DNA of 64,000 bases from Diphasiastrum complanatum (GCA_029204225.1 CM055113.1:34762557-34826556), one strand, 5' to 3'; numbered from the stretch's first letter, positions 9,685 to 21,749 are shown. Notes: generated by a model not told the origin, from the sequence alone. Translations and numbers: made by a program.

Positions 9685-10833
9685 TTACCACAGTAGTTAG
9701 AATGTAGGCATTACCAAAAACTATAAAAACGACAACCAAACGATATTGGTTTTCATTCTCTCTCTACATAACCTCTCTCTAAAGTCAAACTTCTTAAAGG
9801 GCCAACTTTGAGTCCATATTTTTCCTAATGAAATTCATATTCTTTCCTATTGATGGTGAATGCAAGATAGAAGGAATTGGTAGTGTACCAATTGGTATTG
9901 AATTCACTATAATTCGTAAAGATGTACTTTTTGTGCCTAATCTCACTATGAATCTCATTAGTGTTGGCAATATGCTAGATGATGGTTTCCAATTTGATTC
10001 TGGAAAGGATTGTTGCTTGGTTGAGAGGGATGGTGATGTGGTAGCAAGAGAAACTAGATGTGGTAAGGATTTTCAAAATTGATGCTAATCCTTGTGGAAG
10101 TGTGGCCAATATGATCTGGGATCATCTCAAGGAGGAGAGGCCAAGTGATCTACCTCAACTTATGTTCCAAGATGGTAAGGCTCATGAATATGGTGCTTTG
10201 GCAAAAGCATGTGGAGAGTTATTGCCAAGGAGGTCTACTTCTCAGCAATTCTCTTATCTTGTTCATTTGGATGATCTCATTTCATCATGTATAAGCAAAG
10301 GTGGTGTGATTTCATGTGACTTCTTATTTGAAGTCTTCAATTGGAGGTATCTCTTATCAATGGTGCTTGATATGAAGATTGCAATAGTTGATAGTTTGTC
10401 AATATTCCTTTGCATGAAAGGAATAAGGAGGATCTAATCTCAATCAAGAGGATGATGGTAGGATTCTCAAATCTATCAAAAATCCAAGTATATGATGGAT
10501 TTGCCAAGGCTTGAGGAGTTTTCTCAACACATGGTTCCAAGGAGATCTTCAAGAGGCAAGGCCAAGTATTTGTGGCTCACAATACATAGATAAGAGAGGC
10601 AATTTTTAGGTTGTATCCACTTCAACACATTTACTTTTGCTTCTCTTTCATTACTTGATGTACTATCTTGCTTTGTTGAGATTTCTACATCTCAAAATTG
10701 GATTGAGGCAATGGTTGTCTTGTATCATGCCTATAGTAGGGACATATTTATTTTCATTATTTGCTTAGATTTGTTTCCAAATCTTTTAGAAAACAAGTGG
10801 TTGTGTCATCAAGTATATGCTCTTGGTTCTAGT
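9685..10833 (+). mobile_element. copia-3 debris, protease to RT-linker part (left)
   Basis: The frame 9828-10082 has GIGSV and DVLFVPNLTMNLISVG, the C-terminal part of copia protease, then LISVG..LDDG..F and a jump to the next frame (10060-10437, IDANPC onwards). Near 10545 RRSSRGKAKY resembles the copia-1 linker before RT. Large parts are deleted; no LTR is seen on this side. It is cut at 10833 by the insertion of copia-2. Bases 10438-10833 hold only frayed remains. Confidence 0.8.
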
Positions 10834-11780
10834 TGTTGGAAAGACGTGGGGGAAAGATAGGTCGAACTCAAAAAAAAAAAACTCGAATAAAAAGAATTTG
10901 AACAACATGAATTAGAACTTATCGTGCGTAGCGGAATAAACTATCATTCTCTTTCTTCATGCATGACTATGCCTATCAATTTCAAACAAAACAATAGTGA
11001 TAGAAATCACATTTGATTTTATAGTAACTAACTTTGAAATCATTAGTACTATAGTGATTATGTAGCCAAACATTAAGCATCAAATTATTAGACAAATAAT
11101 TAGTCGCGAAACATTAGACAAATAATTAGTCACGAGAAACTACAAAAATACATACATTCTGAGATAAAGCTGAACACAATTAGAAGATAGTATTGATTCA
11201 ATATGGAAGCGAAACAAATGTAGATGAGTACAAGAAGTTGCAGATCAAAGCCGCGTATTCTAAGCTATTTCTGAACGGCTAAAATGTAAGTCTGAATTAA
11301 GTGCAACTATTGATAAGCAATAAGCGCAATAGCAATCTTTAATCAACTGTAAAGAACTGAGCTAGAATGCTCAAGAGTGTACAAGCTCGAAGGCTTGAGA
11401 GAGAGAGAGATAACTATTCCATACTTGATCATAAGATGTTGATCATGTTCTGATGCTTGATCTGATCCTAAGATGTTGAAATATGAATAGCTATTTATAC
11501 TAAGCAATTAGGTTGTCAAAAACGTTCATCTAGTTGGCTGTGATGTGCTGGAATCTATCCAGTTAGGACTTCTCAAAAACCACTTGCTGATGAATTAATA
11601 CAAGTCATTGGCTTTGGTCGTAAACAGTTTGTTTGTAGAAATGAACGTGAAATGTCACTGGGAGCCATTTCGAGTAGTTATGCAGTATGTGTAAAAACAT
11701 GAAGAAAAATGCAGGTTTGGGTAAAAGTTGGACGAAGATTAAAATGTCAATTGATCGATTAGTGAGAGGATAATCCAACA
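10834..11780 (-). repeat. copia-2 3' LTR (left arm)
   Basis: 947 bases, TGTTGGAAAG to ATCCAACA on the plus strand. It contains a GA tract near 11398 and a TATTTATA-like box near 11492. It is the full-length LTR. Confidence 0.92.
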
Positions 11781-11787
11781 CTCCCCC

Positions 11788-12453
11788 TTAATCTGAATCC
11801 ATGAATGCCTTGACTCTTAAACTTAGTTTTGCACAAAACTTTATGTGTGCATCCAAGCTTAATGCTTTAGTAAAAATATTCGCTATCATATCTTGCGTTC
11901 GACAGTACTGCAATCTAACCTCTCTGTTGAGAACTTTGCTTCTGAGATAGTGATACTTAAGTTCAATGTGCTTACTCCTAGAATGAAATCTAGGGTTGGC
12001 TAACAAGGCAATGGCACTTTGATTATCACAAAATAATAATGTCGGAGCATATTGACTCAGACGGATATCTGAAAGTAAGTTTCTCAACCAAATTGTTTTC
12101 TTAGTAGCTTGTGAGGTTGCGATGTACTCTGATTCTATAGAAGATAAAGCTATCAAAGATTGCTTGAGATTGTTCCAAGAAATTGGACCATTGTTGAGGA
12201 AGAATGTAAATCTAGAAGTAGATTTACGAGTGTCTATATCTCCTGCCCAACTTGCATCTGTGTAACGACTGAGTAGATTGAGTTTGTCGTTGTCGACTGC
12301 TCCAAAACAAATGCAAACATCCATAGTACCTCGACGATATCTCATGACTCTGATGAGAGCCTTCCAATGTGTTATACCAGGGTTCGTCATATACTGACTT
12401 AGGGAGCTGACTGCAAAATCTATGTTTGGCCTGGTACAGATCATTGTGTACAT
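11788..12453 (-). pseudogene. copia-2 RNase H domain (left arm)
   Basis: Landmarks: MYTMICTRPNIDFAVSSLSQ, YTDASWAGDIDTRKSTS, LSSIESEYIATSQA, LFCDNQSAIALLANP, RSKHIELKYHYLR and ANIFTKAL. Here the TKAL end is intact, whereas the right-arm copy is cut by a 1-base deletion. Confidence 0.92.
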
Positions 12454-12712
12454 ACAAGATCCTATTATTGAATGATAAGGATACTAGCGCATCTGCTCCT
12501 TTTCTTCGATTGTTCGAGGACACTGGTCCTTTGACAATTTGAGACCTAGTTCCATTGGTGAGAGAGCTAACATGCAATTAACCATATTATATCTGACTAA
12601 CATATTGCAGGTGTGACTCTGTTGAGTAATGTAGATCAACTTTTGATTTTTGTCTTTATAAATTTGAATACGAATGCAGAAATGAACTTCGTCCAGATCA
12701 GTCATGTCGATT

Positions 12713-13009
12713 TCAGATCAATGTGTAGTCCATGTACAAAGTGATAATGATAAAGGACTGCTGCACTATCTTGGAGTAAACATTCGAATTTGAGGAGGTT
12801 GGTGTATAGACATGATTAATAAGGAAAGTATCGATCCTTTGAAACCATGCTCGAGCAAATTGCTTCAAGTCATAAAGTGCCTTATGGAGTTTACACACAT
12901 GATTGTGTTTACCCTCAATAATATATTGTTCGGGTTGCACCATGTAAATGTCTTCTTCGATAACTCCATTGAGATATGTTGTCTGTACATCCATTTGATG
13001 TATTTCCAA
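12713..13009 (-). pseudogene. copia-2 reverse transcriptase fragment (left arm)
   Basis: EIHQMDVQTTYLNGVIEEDIYM, split by copy decay, then LHKALYDLKQFARAWFQ and LYMDYTLI. The active-site YVDD has become YMDY, losing one catalytic aspartate, so this RT is expected to be inactive. Flanking RT parts are in other frames (13010-13400). Confidence 0.88.
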
Positions 13010-13407
13010 ATCTGCTGCAGCAGCAAATGATAATAAAAGTCGAATAGAAGATTGTTTGACTACTGGACTGAAAGTGTAATCAACATTGTATACTTAAGAA
13101 AATCCTCTGGCGACAAGTCGATCTTTTCTTCTGCCGATGATTCCGTTTGCTGTGTACTTGACTTTGAAAATCCATTTGCAATCAACTACATTTCTGCAAT
13201 CCTCCATGTCTAGTTCCTGATAAGAGATGAATACTCTTTATCCATACCTTCTTTCCAGAGATCGGAATCGAACTGACTAAGTGCCTCTTCGACAGTAGTC
13301 AGCTCCCGAACAAGATAAGTTGTAGACTCATCAATATACCTGATAGGTGGTCTACTAGTTCTTGATGATCTTCTGGAGAATAGAAGAAATCAATCACTTT
13401 CATCATG

Positions 13408-14162
13408 CTATAGTTGCTGAACTGCAACATCATCATCTTCGGATTTGTCATTGATATGTTGTTCATCAAAAGTAGATGAGCTTGGACCTTCGATGTGAAT
13501 AGTCGATTGAGGAACTGGAATGTTCAATGTGTCAGATGAAACCGAAGAGTCATCTATATGGGCTTTGCCTTTTCCCTTGAGGTCGATAAATTGATCTTCG
13601 ATGAAGATGACATCCCCGCTATTGAATATCTTCGACTCGATAGGGTCGAACAATTTGTAGGCTTGATCTGAAGTAGTGTAGCTAATGAAAATACATTTGA
13701 TACTCTAGAAGTCGAGCTTCTTCCTGAGATCATGAGGAATTTGCACATAAGCAGTACATCCAAAAGCTCGTAAGTTTGATAAAGAAGGTTTGGTACATGT
13801 CCAAACTTCGAATGGTGTTTTGTCTGAGAGACCTTTAGTAGGACATATGTTCTGAATATAGGTTGCTATTGAAACAACTTCTGCCTAGAAGGACTTCGGA
13901 AGTGTCCCTTTGCCGATTCGACTAAGGTTCTGTTCTATCTCTCAACAAGACCATTTGACTGAGGCGAATACGAGGTAATGTATTGTTGCTCAATGCCGTT
14001 GTTAAGGCAGTACTCCTTGAATTCGGTGGAGATGTATTCTCTCCCATTATCAGATCTCAGTGCTTTGATTTGTTTACCAGTTTGATTTTTTGCATGCTCT
14101 TTGAATTGTTTGAACTTTTCTTGGATCTCATGGTTATTGCATTTGTAATACCTGCAAAACAT
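13408..14162 (-). pseudogene. copia-2 integrase remains (left arm)
   Basis: Minus-strand frame 14162-13935 has CRYYKCNNH (a degraded zinc knuckle) running directly into ALRSDNGREYISTEF and YSPQSNGLVER: the gag C-terminus is fused to the integrase core by an internal deletion that removed protease and the integrase N-half. After an in-frame stop the integrase C-part continues in broken frames (13763-13408), ending in a Ser/Asp-rich linker. The left copy keeps the 5 bases lost in the right arm. Confidence 0.85.
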
Positions 14163-14561
14163 CTTCTTCTTCGACGAATGTGGATTCGATAATTGTTCTT
14201 GACTTTGAGTCTGTTTCTGATTTGATGTAGACTTCTTGGAGCTTTTCTGCTTTCATCGTTTTGAGCTCTTGTTGACATATAGAGCATGAGATGAAGAGGT
14301 AGATGAACTGTCTTGACTTCTTCAATTATCTTCTTGCAGCAACATAGTGATAACTTTGGTAAGAGTTAAATCTGAGTGTGTTGTGATGATCATCACCCAG
14401 TTCTCATAGGTAGAGGGCAAGCTTGAAAGCAATGTCATAATTGTGTCTTGATCATCTATGACTGATCCAATATCGGCCATCTATTGCAAGAGATTCTTAA
14501 ACTAGTTAATATCATTCTAAAGAGAATCTTTATTTGACATCTTGAGTGTGAAGAATTTTTT

Positions 14562-14882
14562 TCAAAGATGTAACTTAGTAATTACGTCTCTCACATCATA
14601 TAGTGAGCTCAAGATGTCCCAAACTTCTCTCAAAGTTTTGGCTTCAGCTACATGGCCAATCTGAGTATCTGATATATTGAGGATAATAATTGCGAAGACT
14701 TTACCATCCTTCAATTTCCATTTCAAGTCGTCTGTGTCATCTTCAGGCTTCAATTCGATACTTGTAACAACATCCCACAACTTGTTGGCGATTAGCAAGG
14801 TCTTCATCTTAGATTTCCATAAATGATAATTGGATCCATTCAACTTGTCTGCGATAATACCGGGGTTACTTTGAGAATCCAT
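14562..14882 (-). pseudogene. copia-2 gag N-part (left arm)
   Basis: MDSQSNPGIIADKLNGSNYHLWKSKM: the start of a copia gag (UBN2 class), with LNGSNYHLWK the family signature, then TSLREVWDILSSLYD-like residues. It stops at 14562 by frameshift; gag continues to about 14340 in broken frames. Confidence 0.9.
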
Positions 14883-15072
14883 CTAGAACTTTAGATTGTC
14901 GATGTTTCGATTATTGTTAAGAGAAAGATACAGTACTCTGGAAATCAATTCTCTAATACCGAAACAAATTGATTCGAGTTGAAGAATATTTTGCTATCAT
15001 GAAAGATATCAAGTATAAGAGCTTGCGCTATGATACAGTATTAGGCCTTGAAGAATCAACGCTTTGATACCA

Positions 15073-15626
15073 TGTTGGAAAGAAGTGTGTGAAAGATAGG
15101 TCGAACTCGAAAAAAAATGAACTCGAATAAAAACAATTCGAACGACAAGAATTAGAACTTGTCGTGCGCAACGGAATAAACTATCTTCCTCTTGCTTCAT
15201 GCATGACTACGCCTATCAATTTCAGACAAAACAATAGTGATAGAGATCACGTTCGATCTTATAGTAACTAACTTTGAAGTCATTTGTCATATAATGTTGA
15301 TCATGTTTGTTGATGCTTGATTTGATCCTAAGATGTTGAAATATGAATAACAATTAGGTCGTCAAAAACGTTCACCAGTTGGTTGTGATGTGTTGACATC
15401 CATCCAGTTAGGACTTCTTAAAAACTACTTGCTGATGAATTAATGCAAGTCATTGGCTTTGGTCGTAAATAGTCTGTCTACAGAAATGAACATGAATTGT
15501 CACTGTGATCTGTTTCGAGTAGTTTAGCAGTCTGTGTAGAAACATGAAAAAAAATTGTAGGTCTAGATAAAAGTTGGACGAAGATTAAAATGTCGATTAG
15601 TCGATTAGTGAGAGAATAATCCAACA
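15073..15626 (-). repeat. copia-2 5' LTR, internally deleted (left arm)
   Basis: 554 bases; the same ends as the 947-base LTR but missing about 390 internal bases between the ATCATGTT region and the TTTGAAGTCAT region. The primer site abuts it at 15072. Confidence 0.9.
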
Positions 15627-15631
15627 CTAGT

Positions 15632-17191
15632 AAGAACAAGAATGATGTAATCTCTCATGGTTTGAAAAACCATGTTGTTCGATTTTGTGAGGTATTTTGT
15701 AAACTTCTCTTGAGAATAACTAAATCATCCACTAAGGACACTTACATCCTTGAGCAAGTATGTAGCCTCAAGAAGATCAAGATAGAAAATATACATGTTT
15801 GGTTGATCTATGTGAGGCAGAGAGCGCTCTTGACATAGATTTATGGAATAGATCTTGGTTTTCAATCTATGTGAAATCACCACATCTTAGGAGATCAAAA
15901 TCATAATTTGTGGCACTCACACATGTGTGAAATTCAACAACCTTGCATTTCACTAGCCTTCTTAGCAAAATAAATTGGTTTAGGGCTCTTGGTACAAGGG
16001 CTAACTATCTTGCAAGATAGTAAGTTAGGAGATTGTCTATAAGTAGGCAAGAGACATCATTTTGAGTATCTTTTGGCTCATTTTCAAATGAGAGAGCTTA
16101 GCCTCCTCTTTGTGAATGTGAGCCGTGGGAATAGAGGTTGTTAGGTCTCGTGTGCCCAATCCACATGAATCCCATCCCCATTTTGTATTTAATTTGCTTC
16201 TATCCCTTCAATTCAATTCCTGATTCCATGGAGTTTTATTTGTGATTTGTGTTTTATGGCTATATCAACATGATTCCATTGTGTTTCTCTTGATTCTAGC
16301 TCTAGTTTCATTACTATGGCTATTTGACTCGGTTTGACACACGACAATGACCTTTTCTCTGACATGGGAACCATTTCCTTTTCTTTGTCCATTAACCTTA
16401 TTATACAGTTAGTGGTTGGCTTGTTTCCTCCACTTTTTGAGAAAGACTTCATTGTAAATGTATAACCTTAACTTCTCTTGTAATAGAATTCCAAAATTTT
16501 CATCAAAAGAGAGTGTACTTTCCCACACCAATAGTGTGGTCACCAAGTTCTCACAAGATGCTAATAATCCATTGAGTGTATACTCTCTATATCCACATGG
16601 TCAATGACTTGGATTACATAGTTAATCATGTACCTTCTTAATCTTGTCAAGTATTTCATCATGGTCTGAACTTCACTCATTTCCATCATGTAAAACCTTT
16701 GCTTCAAGAGCAATATTTGTATTGACGGTGTAAATTGGAACATGGACTGCAATGTTCTCCATGCTTGAATTGGTGAGGAGGCAACACTAATGTATGGTAT
16801 TAGGTTATTATCTATCAACGTGTTGATAAGGCACAATGCCTTTCAAGCTCTTTTATCAAAATCGATTTACCTTCTTGGTAAATCCATTCTCATTATTACT
16901 TGATCTCACTTCTTGACCAATAGCCAAATTTCAAGAATCCATCATCACACCATATTTTGCTATTTAAATTTCCACATGGAAAATTTTGCCATCAAGATTG
17001 CTAGTATGAATGTCTCCGACTATGCAAAACCGACATTAATTATTAAAAAGAAGTTGGTTGCTCGTTTTTTCATAGGTCAAAGTGTTAAAATTGACAAAAT
17101 TCTAGCTTTGGATTCATGATTTTATGTACATAACTTGATCCCACACGAGTGGATGTTAAGCGCAATCAATTTCAAGGTGTGCCTCTTGAAG
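15632..17191 (-). mobile_element. copia-3 debris, gag side (left)
   Basis: Resumes copia-3 after copia-2. Minus-strand 16836-16561 (WRTLQSMFQFTP, EVQTMMKYLTRLRRYM) is copia gag, continuing in a broken frame to the 16452-16213 ORF. Yet the RT scrap at 17135-17482 is on the plus strand, so the element was rearranged internally. Bases 15632-16150 have no clear coding and contain a CACACATGTGTGAA box, perhaps LTR remains. Confidence 0.7.
16561..16836 (-). pseudogene. copia-3 gag fragment (left)
   Basis: Contains SPIQAWRTLQSMFQF, LLLKQRFYMMEM and MMKYLTRLRRYM, the UBN2/gag fold typical of copia gag. The stop at its end is followed in the +1 frame by CENLVTTLL-like residues, so one frameshift ended the ORF. 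Confidence 0.8.
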
Positions 17192-17482
17192 AAGAGTTTC
17201 TATCGACTCAAGCAAACACCTAGAGGTTGGTACTTTAAGTTGCATATCTATCTCAACTCCCTTGGATTTGTGATAAACTCTTATGTGTCTTCATTGTATG
17301 TCAAATGTAATGATGGTAAGATCATTTTTATGGTTTTATATGTTGATGATATTATTGTTACAAGAAATGATCTTAGTGACATAAGAGATGTCAAGATAGC
17401 ATTGTCTAGTGAGTTTAATGCATTGATTATTGTCTCCACGTATAGGCTCTTGCTTGTCTTTCCTTGTGATCACCGGTTTTAA
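17135..17482 (+). pseudogene. copia RT fragment at module B inner left copy
   Basis: Same as 7360-7602 but with more upstream RT (KVCLLKKSFYRLKQTPRGWY). This shows that the fragment in module B descends from a longer copia RT, and that the outer copy was cut at AAGAG. LYVDDIIVTRNDL is present. Confidence 0.85.
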
Positions 17483-18399
17483 CATGTCCTTTGCTCAATC
17501 AAGCATTGCCTTAACATATAGAATCATTGCTTATCGTAGGTACTATTGTAGCCCTCAATGATGATAATGATATTCTTAGTTTATTAAGGGATTGTTAACG
17601 TAATTTAAAAAAAAAATTTAGAAGTACATGGAGTTGTGCAAAGAGCTTCTACATTCATAGGGATTGGAACGGCCCGGATTTGCCCTAATCCTAGTATGAA
17701 TGAGTGGTTACGAACTCTATCGTTTATGCATGCAGATATTGTGTTATACTATTTTTTTAAGACACGATTAAGGTTTAAAATAAGTAAAACGATAAGATAG
17801 CTTGCGGACTCTTGGAAAGCATGGATATGCTCAAGAAGTTACAAGAATTGTACATTACCTGTTTGCTCTACGACAAGTATGAGTATTGGTATGGCATGGA
17901 TTTGCCCCACACTTCATGTACCGATCGAAGCTACTTGTTTGTTTACGATATGCTACATAGTTTATACAGTTTATTTTCAAATGCATAATGATTAATTAGA
18001 TTAAAAGATAAGGACCAAAACCATTACACTGATCAACATGCACTCGTCCTGATATGGTAACGATATTGTTCGGCCTATCGCTATAAGCATTTTTCAGTAA
18101 GGGAAGATTGGACTATGAGCTTTCATTTACATTGCATGTTGATTAGTTAAGTAAACTTATTTTGTACATGGATAACAACTGACATTCAGCATTGACACGT
18201 CTTCCTCACTATGCTAACTTGCGCAGTTTTGTGTGGTGGGATGGTGGTAGTGGATGTTTTGAAATAGGTTTTGCTTTACGATGCTTTATTAGTACTATAT
18301 ACTTTTCAGCTATGTTTTTTCTTGTTGATTTTATAAATAAAGGGTTTTAAAAGTTTTGGTCTTGACTTATTGGTCTTGACTTGTCAAGAGTTCTGTTAA
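17192..18399 (+). repeat. Module B, inner left copy
   Basis: Direct repeat of 7311-8519, with the same gene X exon frameshift. It has ATAAATAAAGG at 18332 as in its right-arm partner, where the outer copies have ATGAATAAAGG. It is followed by repeat G instead of module A. Confidence 0.9.
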
Positions 18400-18975
18400 G
18401 AAGAGAAGGTCTCCTAGAATTCTAAATTTCTAATAAAGAAATTGGTCTTTGAATTCAAGTCAACAAAAATATTCATAAACATATCGAAAGGAAATACAAA
18501 GCTTATCAAAGAAGTAAGTGCATTCAATCATAAGACATGCAAGGTTATTATATAGTATGCAAGACCAACTAGCCCTCAACCAATTACATATACAAAGGAT
18601 AGAAATGGTTTCATAGTTTCTTGAAATTTATAAATTATTCGGATTGCAAAAAGATTAGAGCTTAGAGAATCCCATAATCTCAAAAAAAAGATTAGACTTT
18701 GGCAAAGATCATCAAGCATCGGATTAAATCTTGTTTCCAAATACATGCAAAAGCATGGTCATCAAAATAAGAACATGCATGGTCATTGGACATGGATCCT
18801 CATGACATGCAAATACTTTTACATCATTGGGAGATCATAACTTTCCAGAAATAGAAAAAAGCATTTTTTTGCATAAGATCCTCACTGACAAAATTCGTGG
18901 AGAATTCGCTGAGTCTCAAAATTACTTGTATGATTTCGTTGTCATATCTGCGAATTCTGATCAGACCAGTTTTTG
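18400..18975 (+). repeat. Repeat G, copy 1
   Basis: Starts at GAAGGTCTCCT and is about 90 percent similar by eye to 58025-58650, ending at TTTTTGTAC in both. No coding frame was found. In both places G follows gene X exon sequence, so it is part of the ancestral gene X downstream region or a transposon next to it. Confidence 0.7.
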
Positions 18976-19049
18976 TACGGTAAAATGTAATCCAACCACA
19001 TCAAGATTTTTGTCAAATTTGTTCTCTAGGAAAACAAAGCCAGGAACCC

Positions 19050-20460
19050 TTGGATAGGTGGCCAGAGCGAAGGCACCACTTGACTTGGTACACAGAGATC
19101 TGTCTGGAACTATGGCAGTAGACTCAATATCAAGATCAAGATATTTTGTCGCCTTCTCTCCCACAACAAAAATGGCCAGCATAAGAACACTCTTAGCATA
19201 TGCTACGAAGTACAATCTAGAATTTCACTAGATTGATGTCAAAGTGGCATTCCTATATGGGAACATTGACAAAGAAATTTATATGACAAATCCAGAAGGC
19301 TTTTTAGATGAAGCTCATCCAGAATTTGTATTTAGATTGACTAAATACATCTATGGATTGAAATAGGCTGCAAGAGCATGTCATAGTAGAATTGATGTTT
19401 ATCTTAAGTCAATTGGAATGCATGCTTTGCTATCTGATTGTAATATATAAACAATCAGAGATGGTGACAATTTTGTATTCATGACACTATTCGTTGATGA
19501 TTCTTTGATGATAGGGAATTGCCTGAAATTGATTAAGAAAATAAAGACTCAAATATCTGATGAGTTTTACATTTCAGATCTTGGTGAAGGGCAGATATGT
19601 GTGGGACTACAGATAGACAGGGATAGGTGCACAGGCACTCTCCACCTAACACACGAGAAATATGCGTTGAAGATTCTGAAGGATTAAAAAATGATAGAGT
19701 GCAAAGAAAACTGCACTCTTGATGGAAGCAGGAGCAAGATTGACCAAGGATGACTGCCCGAAAGATGATCCAGAGAAGGCTGAAATGGCAACAATGCCAT
19801 ATCAGAACCTTATTGGTAGCCTCGTGTACCTTGTGGTCTGCACAATATCTGACATCGATGTGGCTATGTACTCAGCCAATTTGGTAACAATCCTGGCAAG
19901 AAACATTGGAGAATGGCAAAGAGAGTCGTTCAATAAATTAAAGGTACAACAAGGTATGGCATAACCTTTAACAATAATTTTGATTTTGAGTTACTTGCTT
20001 ATAGTGATGCCACTTGGGCAAGTAGCAGAGATGACAGTAATTCTGTCTCTGGTGGATGTTTTGTTCTATGTGGAGCAATAGTAAATTCGGTATGCAAGAA
20101 GAAGACCTTGGTTGCTCAATCCTCGTGTAAAGTAGAATATGTTGTTGTATCTTAAAATGCAAATGAGCTAGTGTGGCTTCTAATGCTATTGAACGAGTTA
20201 GCTGAACCACAGGCTCAGCCACTATAATGAATATGGACAGCCAAAGCGAATCCGCCTCACCGAGGATCTTGTTTTTAACTCCAAAAGCAAACCCACTGGA
20301 GAATCACCATATGAGAGATCTGATTCAGAAAAGGGAGTTGATGATCCAATATGCTAAATCATCTGACATGATGGTAGATACACTCACAAAGCCTCTAAAC
20401 AAGACTCTGTTTGAGTAGCACAGGGTCTCAATGGGGATCAAATGAAGGTTTCCTTAGTTC
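19050..20460 (+). mobile_element. copia-4 RT/RNase H remains
   Basis: Broken but clear copia pol. Pieces in order: QIDVKVAFLYGNIDKEIYM (near 19222), LTKYIYGLK followed by a stop, MTLFVDDSLMIGN (19481-, active site FVDD), ISDLGEGQICVGLQI, then NLIGSLVYL (19800), AYSDATWASSRDDSNSVSGG (near 20000) and VDTLTKPL (near 20390). Many stops and shifts; no LTRs identified. It is a different copia lineage from copia-1 and copia-2. A TTTGGCTTTTTTGGC tandem lies just past its end at 20500. Confidence 0.88.
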
Positions 20461-20799
20461 AAGAGAGAGCTGATGGAAATGGTGAACTTCAAAAACCCTT
20501 TGGCTTTTTTGGCTTTTTCACACTTCGGCTTTTTTGGCTAGGTCAATTTGCAGTGCACACGATTTTGCCCATGTGTTGAATTTTTTGCATTTTTCATTTC
20601 CCATTTTTCGCATACGCCAATTTTGTAAGACAGATGTTTTTGGGCACTTGTTGCACTTTTTGCATTTTCTGAGAAATGAAACCAGAGCGTGAATGGAAAT
20701 GCAAATAACAGAATGCAAGGAAAGCAAAAGTGGACAATCACAATAACATATCACGCGGATTTTGATGTGAGCATCCGATGGATTTTTGAAAATTTTATA

Positions 20800-21250
20800 A
20801 TCTATCAGAATTCGACACATCAGAATCCAACATCTAGGCAAAAGCTCCAAATCCGGGAGTCCGGTGATCGGCAAATTGTGGCGACAAGCAAGTTTTAAAG
20901 TGCACGTTGGAACCAATATGTCAGAATCCGACATGACGACGTGGATATAGCATGGCATTATTTAAAAAGAAAAAAATGATGCGTCATCTGACATGGACGT
21001 AAGATTTCGATGGACGTCGGATTCTGACGTCCACATTAGCAATCTAACATCCTGTCCATGGCACCTGAGTTCTGACATCCATGTCAACAATCCGACGTCC
21101 ATGTCAACAATCTGACATCCTATCCACGGCAGCTGGGTTCTGACGTCCGACACGGACATCGGATTCCGACGTGTTTGGAGGATGTCGAAATCCAACGTTT
21201 GATTCTTTTTTCCGAATTTGCACGGTCCAGCGTCTTTCTCCTCAATTTGT
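20800..21250. repeat. GACGTC/GACAT-type short repeats, block 1
   Basis: Motifs of the form TCCGACGTCCATGTCAACAA and GAATCCGACAT recur many times. Two larger copies spaced about 68 bases apart (near 21042 and 21110) share AATCT(A/G)ACATCCT and GG(C/T)TCTGAC-like parts. CpG is much more frequent than in the neighbouring DNA. A related block lies at 22595-22750. Confidence 0.65.
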
Positions 21251-21439
21251 TTTGTGCAGGTTGGATCGATTGAAGGCAAGTTTGGAACAATTATTGCGAT
21301 TATTGGGATTCTTGAAGATCAGTTCATGCTTTTGATGCTTAGAGGTTAGTGCTTGATAATATTGAAAGCTTTTGGAGGCTTTTGAGTTCATGTTTTGCTT
21401 TTTTTTTAAAAGATAAAATTAGTTTTGTTTTTTTTTGTG

Positions 21440-21749
21440 AAGGAAAGTGAAGGGAGAAAAGATAAATGTTTGAATAAATAGTGTTAAATGTTAAGTGTTT
21501 GAATAGATAGTGATAAGTGTTTTATATAGTATTAAGTCTTAACTGTTTGAATAGATAGTGTTTGATGGTAAATGAATCTTAGATTGTAATTTGAGAGAGA
21601 GTGACTGAGTGTGAGTGTGTGTATGTGTGTGTTTTTCTAAATTTTGCATTGATTTAAAATGATTTAAGAAATATTGTTTTCCTTGTTAATAGATTGTTAG
21701 AATTATTTAGGATAGTATTTGGTAGTAATAGATTGTTACATTTTTAATT

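Larger units (their letters stand above)
10829..15631 (-). mobile_element. copia-2 retrotransposon, left-arm copy
   Basis: The element spans 10834-15626, flanked by CTAGT (10829-10833 and 15627-15631). Read on the minus strand: 5' LTR 15626-15073, primer site TGGTATCAAAGCG just inside, gag, zinc knuckle joined to integrase, RT, RNase H, a polypurine tract with GGGGGA, and 3' LTR 11780-10834. The 5' LTR is about 390 bases shorter than the 3' LTR because of an internal deletion. Protease and the integrase N-half are deleted. It sits inside copia-3 debris. Confidence 0.95.
1..18399 (+). repeat. Left arm of giant inverted repeat
   Basis: This stretch is the reverse complement of 38418-56814. Paired positions sum to about 56813 at the outer end and shift to 56799, 56805, 56803 and finally 56817 through small indels, so the arms are collinear over their full length. 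Every long ORF in the arm has a mirror-image partner differing by zero to a few residues. The homology ends inside at the bases CTGTTAA (18393-18399). The outer end is cut by the window edge at base 1, so the true arm may be longer. Arm identity looks above 98 percent by eye; this was not computed. Confidence 0.95.

Noticed and set aside
14000..14330. Overlapping Lys/Ser-rich ORFs in copia-2
   Set aside because: Alternate frames of the gag-integrase junction.
7311..18399. Modules B-A-copia-B considered as one very large LTR element
   Set aside because: The direct repeats contain gene exon and SNF2-upstream DNA, lack TG...CA ends and primer sites at their edges, and the interior runs in mixed orientations; segmental duplication fits better.
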